DNA from: Desulfuromonadales bacterium C00003068
GTDB lineage: Bacteria; Desulfobacterota; Desulfuromonadia; Desulfuromonadales; Desulfuromonadaceae
Reading direction: 5' to 3'
Assembly (NCBI GenBank): GCA_001751155.1
Contig: MAXR01000305.1
Location: 3,484 to 9,498 of the forward strand
Length of the DNA: 6,015 bases
The notes below the pieces were generated by a model. That model searched no databases and had not been told where the DNA came from. It saw only the letters and a program-made list of their open reading frames with translations. Positions 5,644-6,015 of this stretch are shown here, one piece after another. The position numbers were made by a program, and so were the translations under genes. Each line of letters opens with the position of its first letter. Positions within the stretch are counted from its first letter, which is position 1.

Positions 5644-6015
5644 TTAAGTACGGGTCAGATCCCGATAACGGATGCGATGGGGTTGATCGGCATCACGGCC
5701 TAAGCGTTTATGACGGTCTTCATCGTATTCGCTGTAATTACCTTCATACCACACCACTTGACTGTCGCCCTCAAAGGCGAGGATGTGAGTGGCGATGCGA
5801 TCCAAGAACCAACGATCATGACTGATGACTACGGCGCAACCAGCGAAGTTCTCCAGTGCTTCTTCAAGGGCACGCATGGTGTTGACATCAAGATCATTGG
5901 TCGGCTCATCAAGAAGCAGAACATTCGCACCCTCGGTGAGAATTTTAGCCAGATGAACACGATTGCGCTCGCCACCAGAGAGAGTACCAACTTTTTTCTG
6001 CTGGTCACTGCCGCC
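5644..6015 (-). CDS. ettA: Energy-dependent translational throttle protein EttA (ABC-F ATPase), C-terminal part, runs off right edge
   Basis: The reverse strand gives the last 123 residues of an ABC-F protein. These soluble tandem-ABC ATPases bind the ribosomal E site; EttA gates the start of elongation according to energy state. Within the fragment are the ABC signature LSGGE (12-16), Walker B NVLLLDEP (31-38), D-loop NDLD (40-43) and the switch histidine in SHDR (65-68), all from the second ABC domain. The C-terminal part, with [24 protein letters not shown] and the basic PHRIRYRDL end, is characteristic of EttA rather than Uup or YheS, which carry longer C-terminal extensions. The stop codon is intact at 5644-5646. 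The gene converges on the DsrE-family gene and shares its terminator. It is a housekeeping flank with no evident link to the cytochromes. Confidence 0.9.
   Translation of the reverse strand, partial: GGSDQQKKVGTLSGGERNRVHLAKILTEGANVLLLDEPTNDLDVNTMRALEEALENFAGCAVVISHDRWFLDRIATHILAFEGDSQVVWYEGNYSEYDEDRHKRLGRDADQPHRIRYRDLTRT

Overview
The window carries a compact cluster of multiheme c-type cytochromes between two housekeeping genes. The moderate GC content, very dense CXXCH cytochromes, a MetY-type O-acetylhomoserine sulfhydrylase and a DsrE-family protein fit an anaerobic, electron-transferring proteobacterium. Desulfuromonadia (Desulfuromonas/Desulfuromusa/Geobacter relatives) is the best guess, but this is an inference from gene style and no marker in the window proves it.

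Layout: (1) 1-230, minus strand: the start of a metY-like gene running off the left edge. (2) 231-709: a long non-coding, divergent regulatory region with several inverted repeats, a candidate promoter, a 9-bp-arm inverted repeat near the predicted transcription start, and a hairpin plus T-run in the leader. (3) 710-3754, plus strand: three consecutive secreted multiheme cytochromes with 12, 20 and 12 CXXCH motifs, 44 in all. They appear to be built from one tetraheme module used 3, 5 and 3 times. A strong intrinsic terminator lies between the first and second genes. (4) 3816-4907: a membrane-anchored Sel1/TPR-like protein with a CxxC next to its membrane segment, probably co-transcribed with the third cytochrome. 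(5) 5040-5528: a small exported DsrE-family protein with its own likely promoter, ended by a strong bidirectional terminator. (6) 5644-6015, minus strand: the C-terminal part of the ribosome-associated ABC-F ATPase EttA, running off the right edge.

How it may work: the three cytochromes have signal peptides and enough extra histidines for bis-His ligation of every heme. They show no enzymatic domain and no non-canonical heme motif, so they look like electron conduits or stores in the periplasm or outside the cell rather than enzymes. The Sel1-like protein could help assemble or organise them, but that is only suggested by position and by its protein-interaction repeats. No porin, inner-membrane quinol oxidase or outer-membrane lipoprotein cytochrome is present, so the electron donor and acceptor must be encoded elsewhere.
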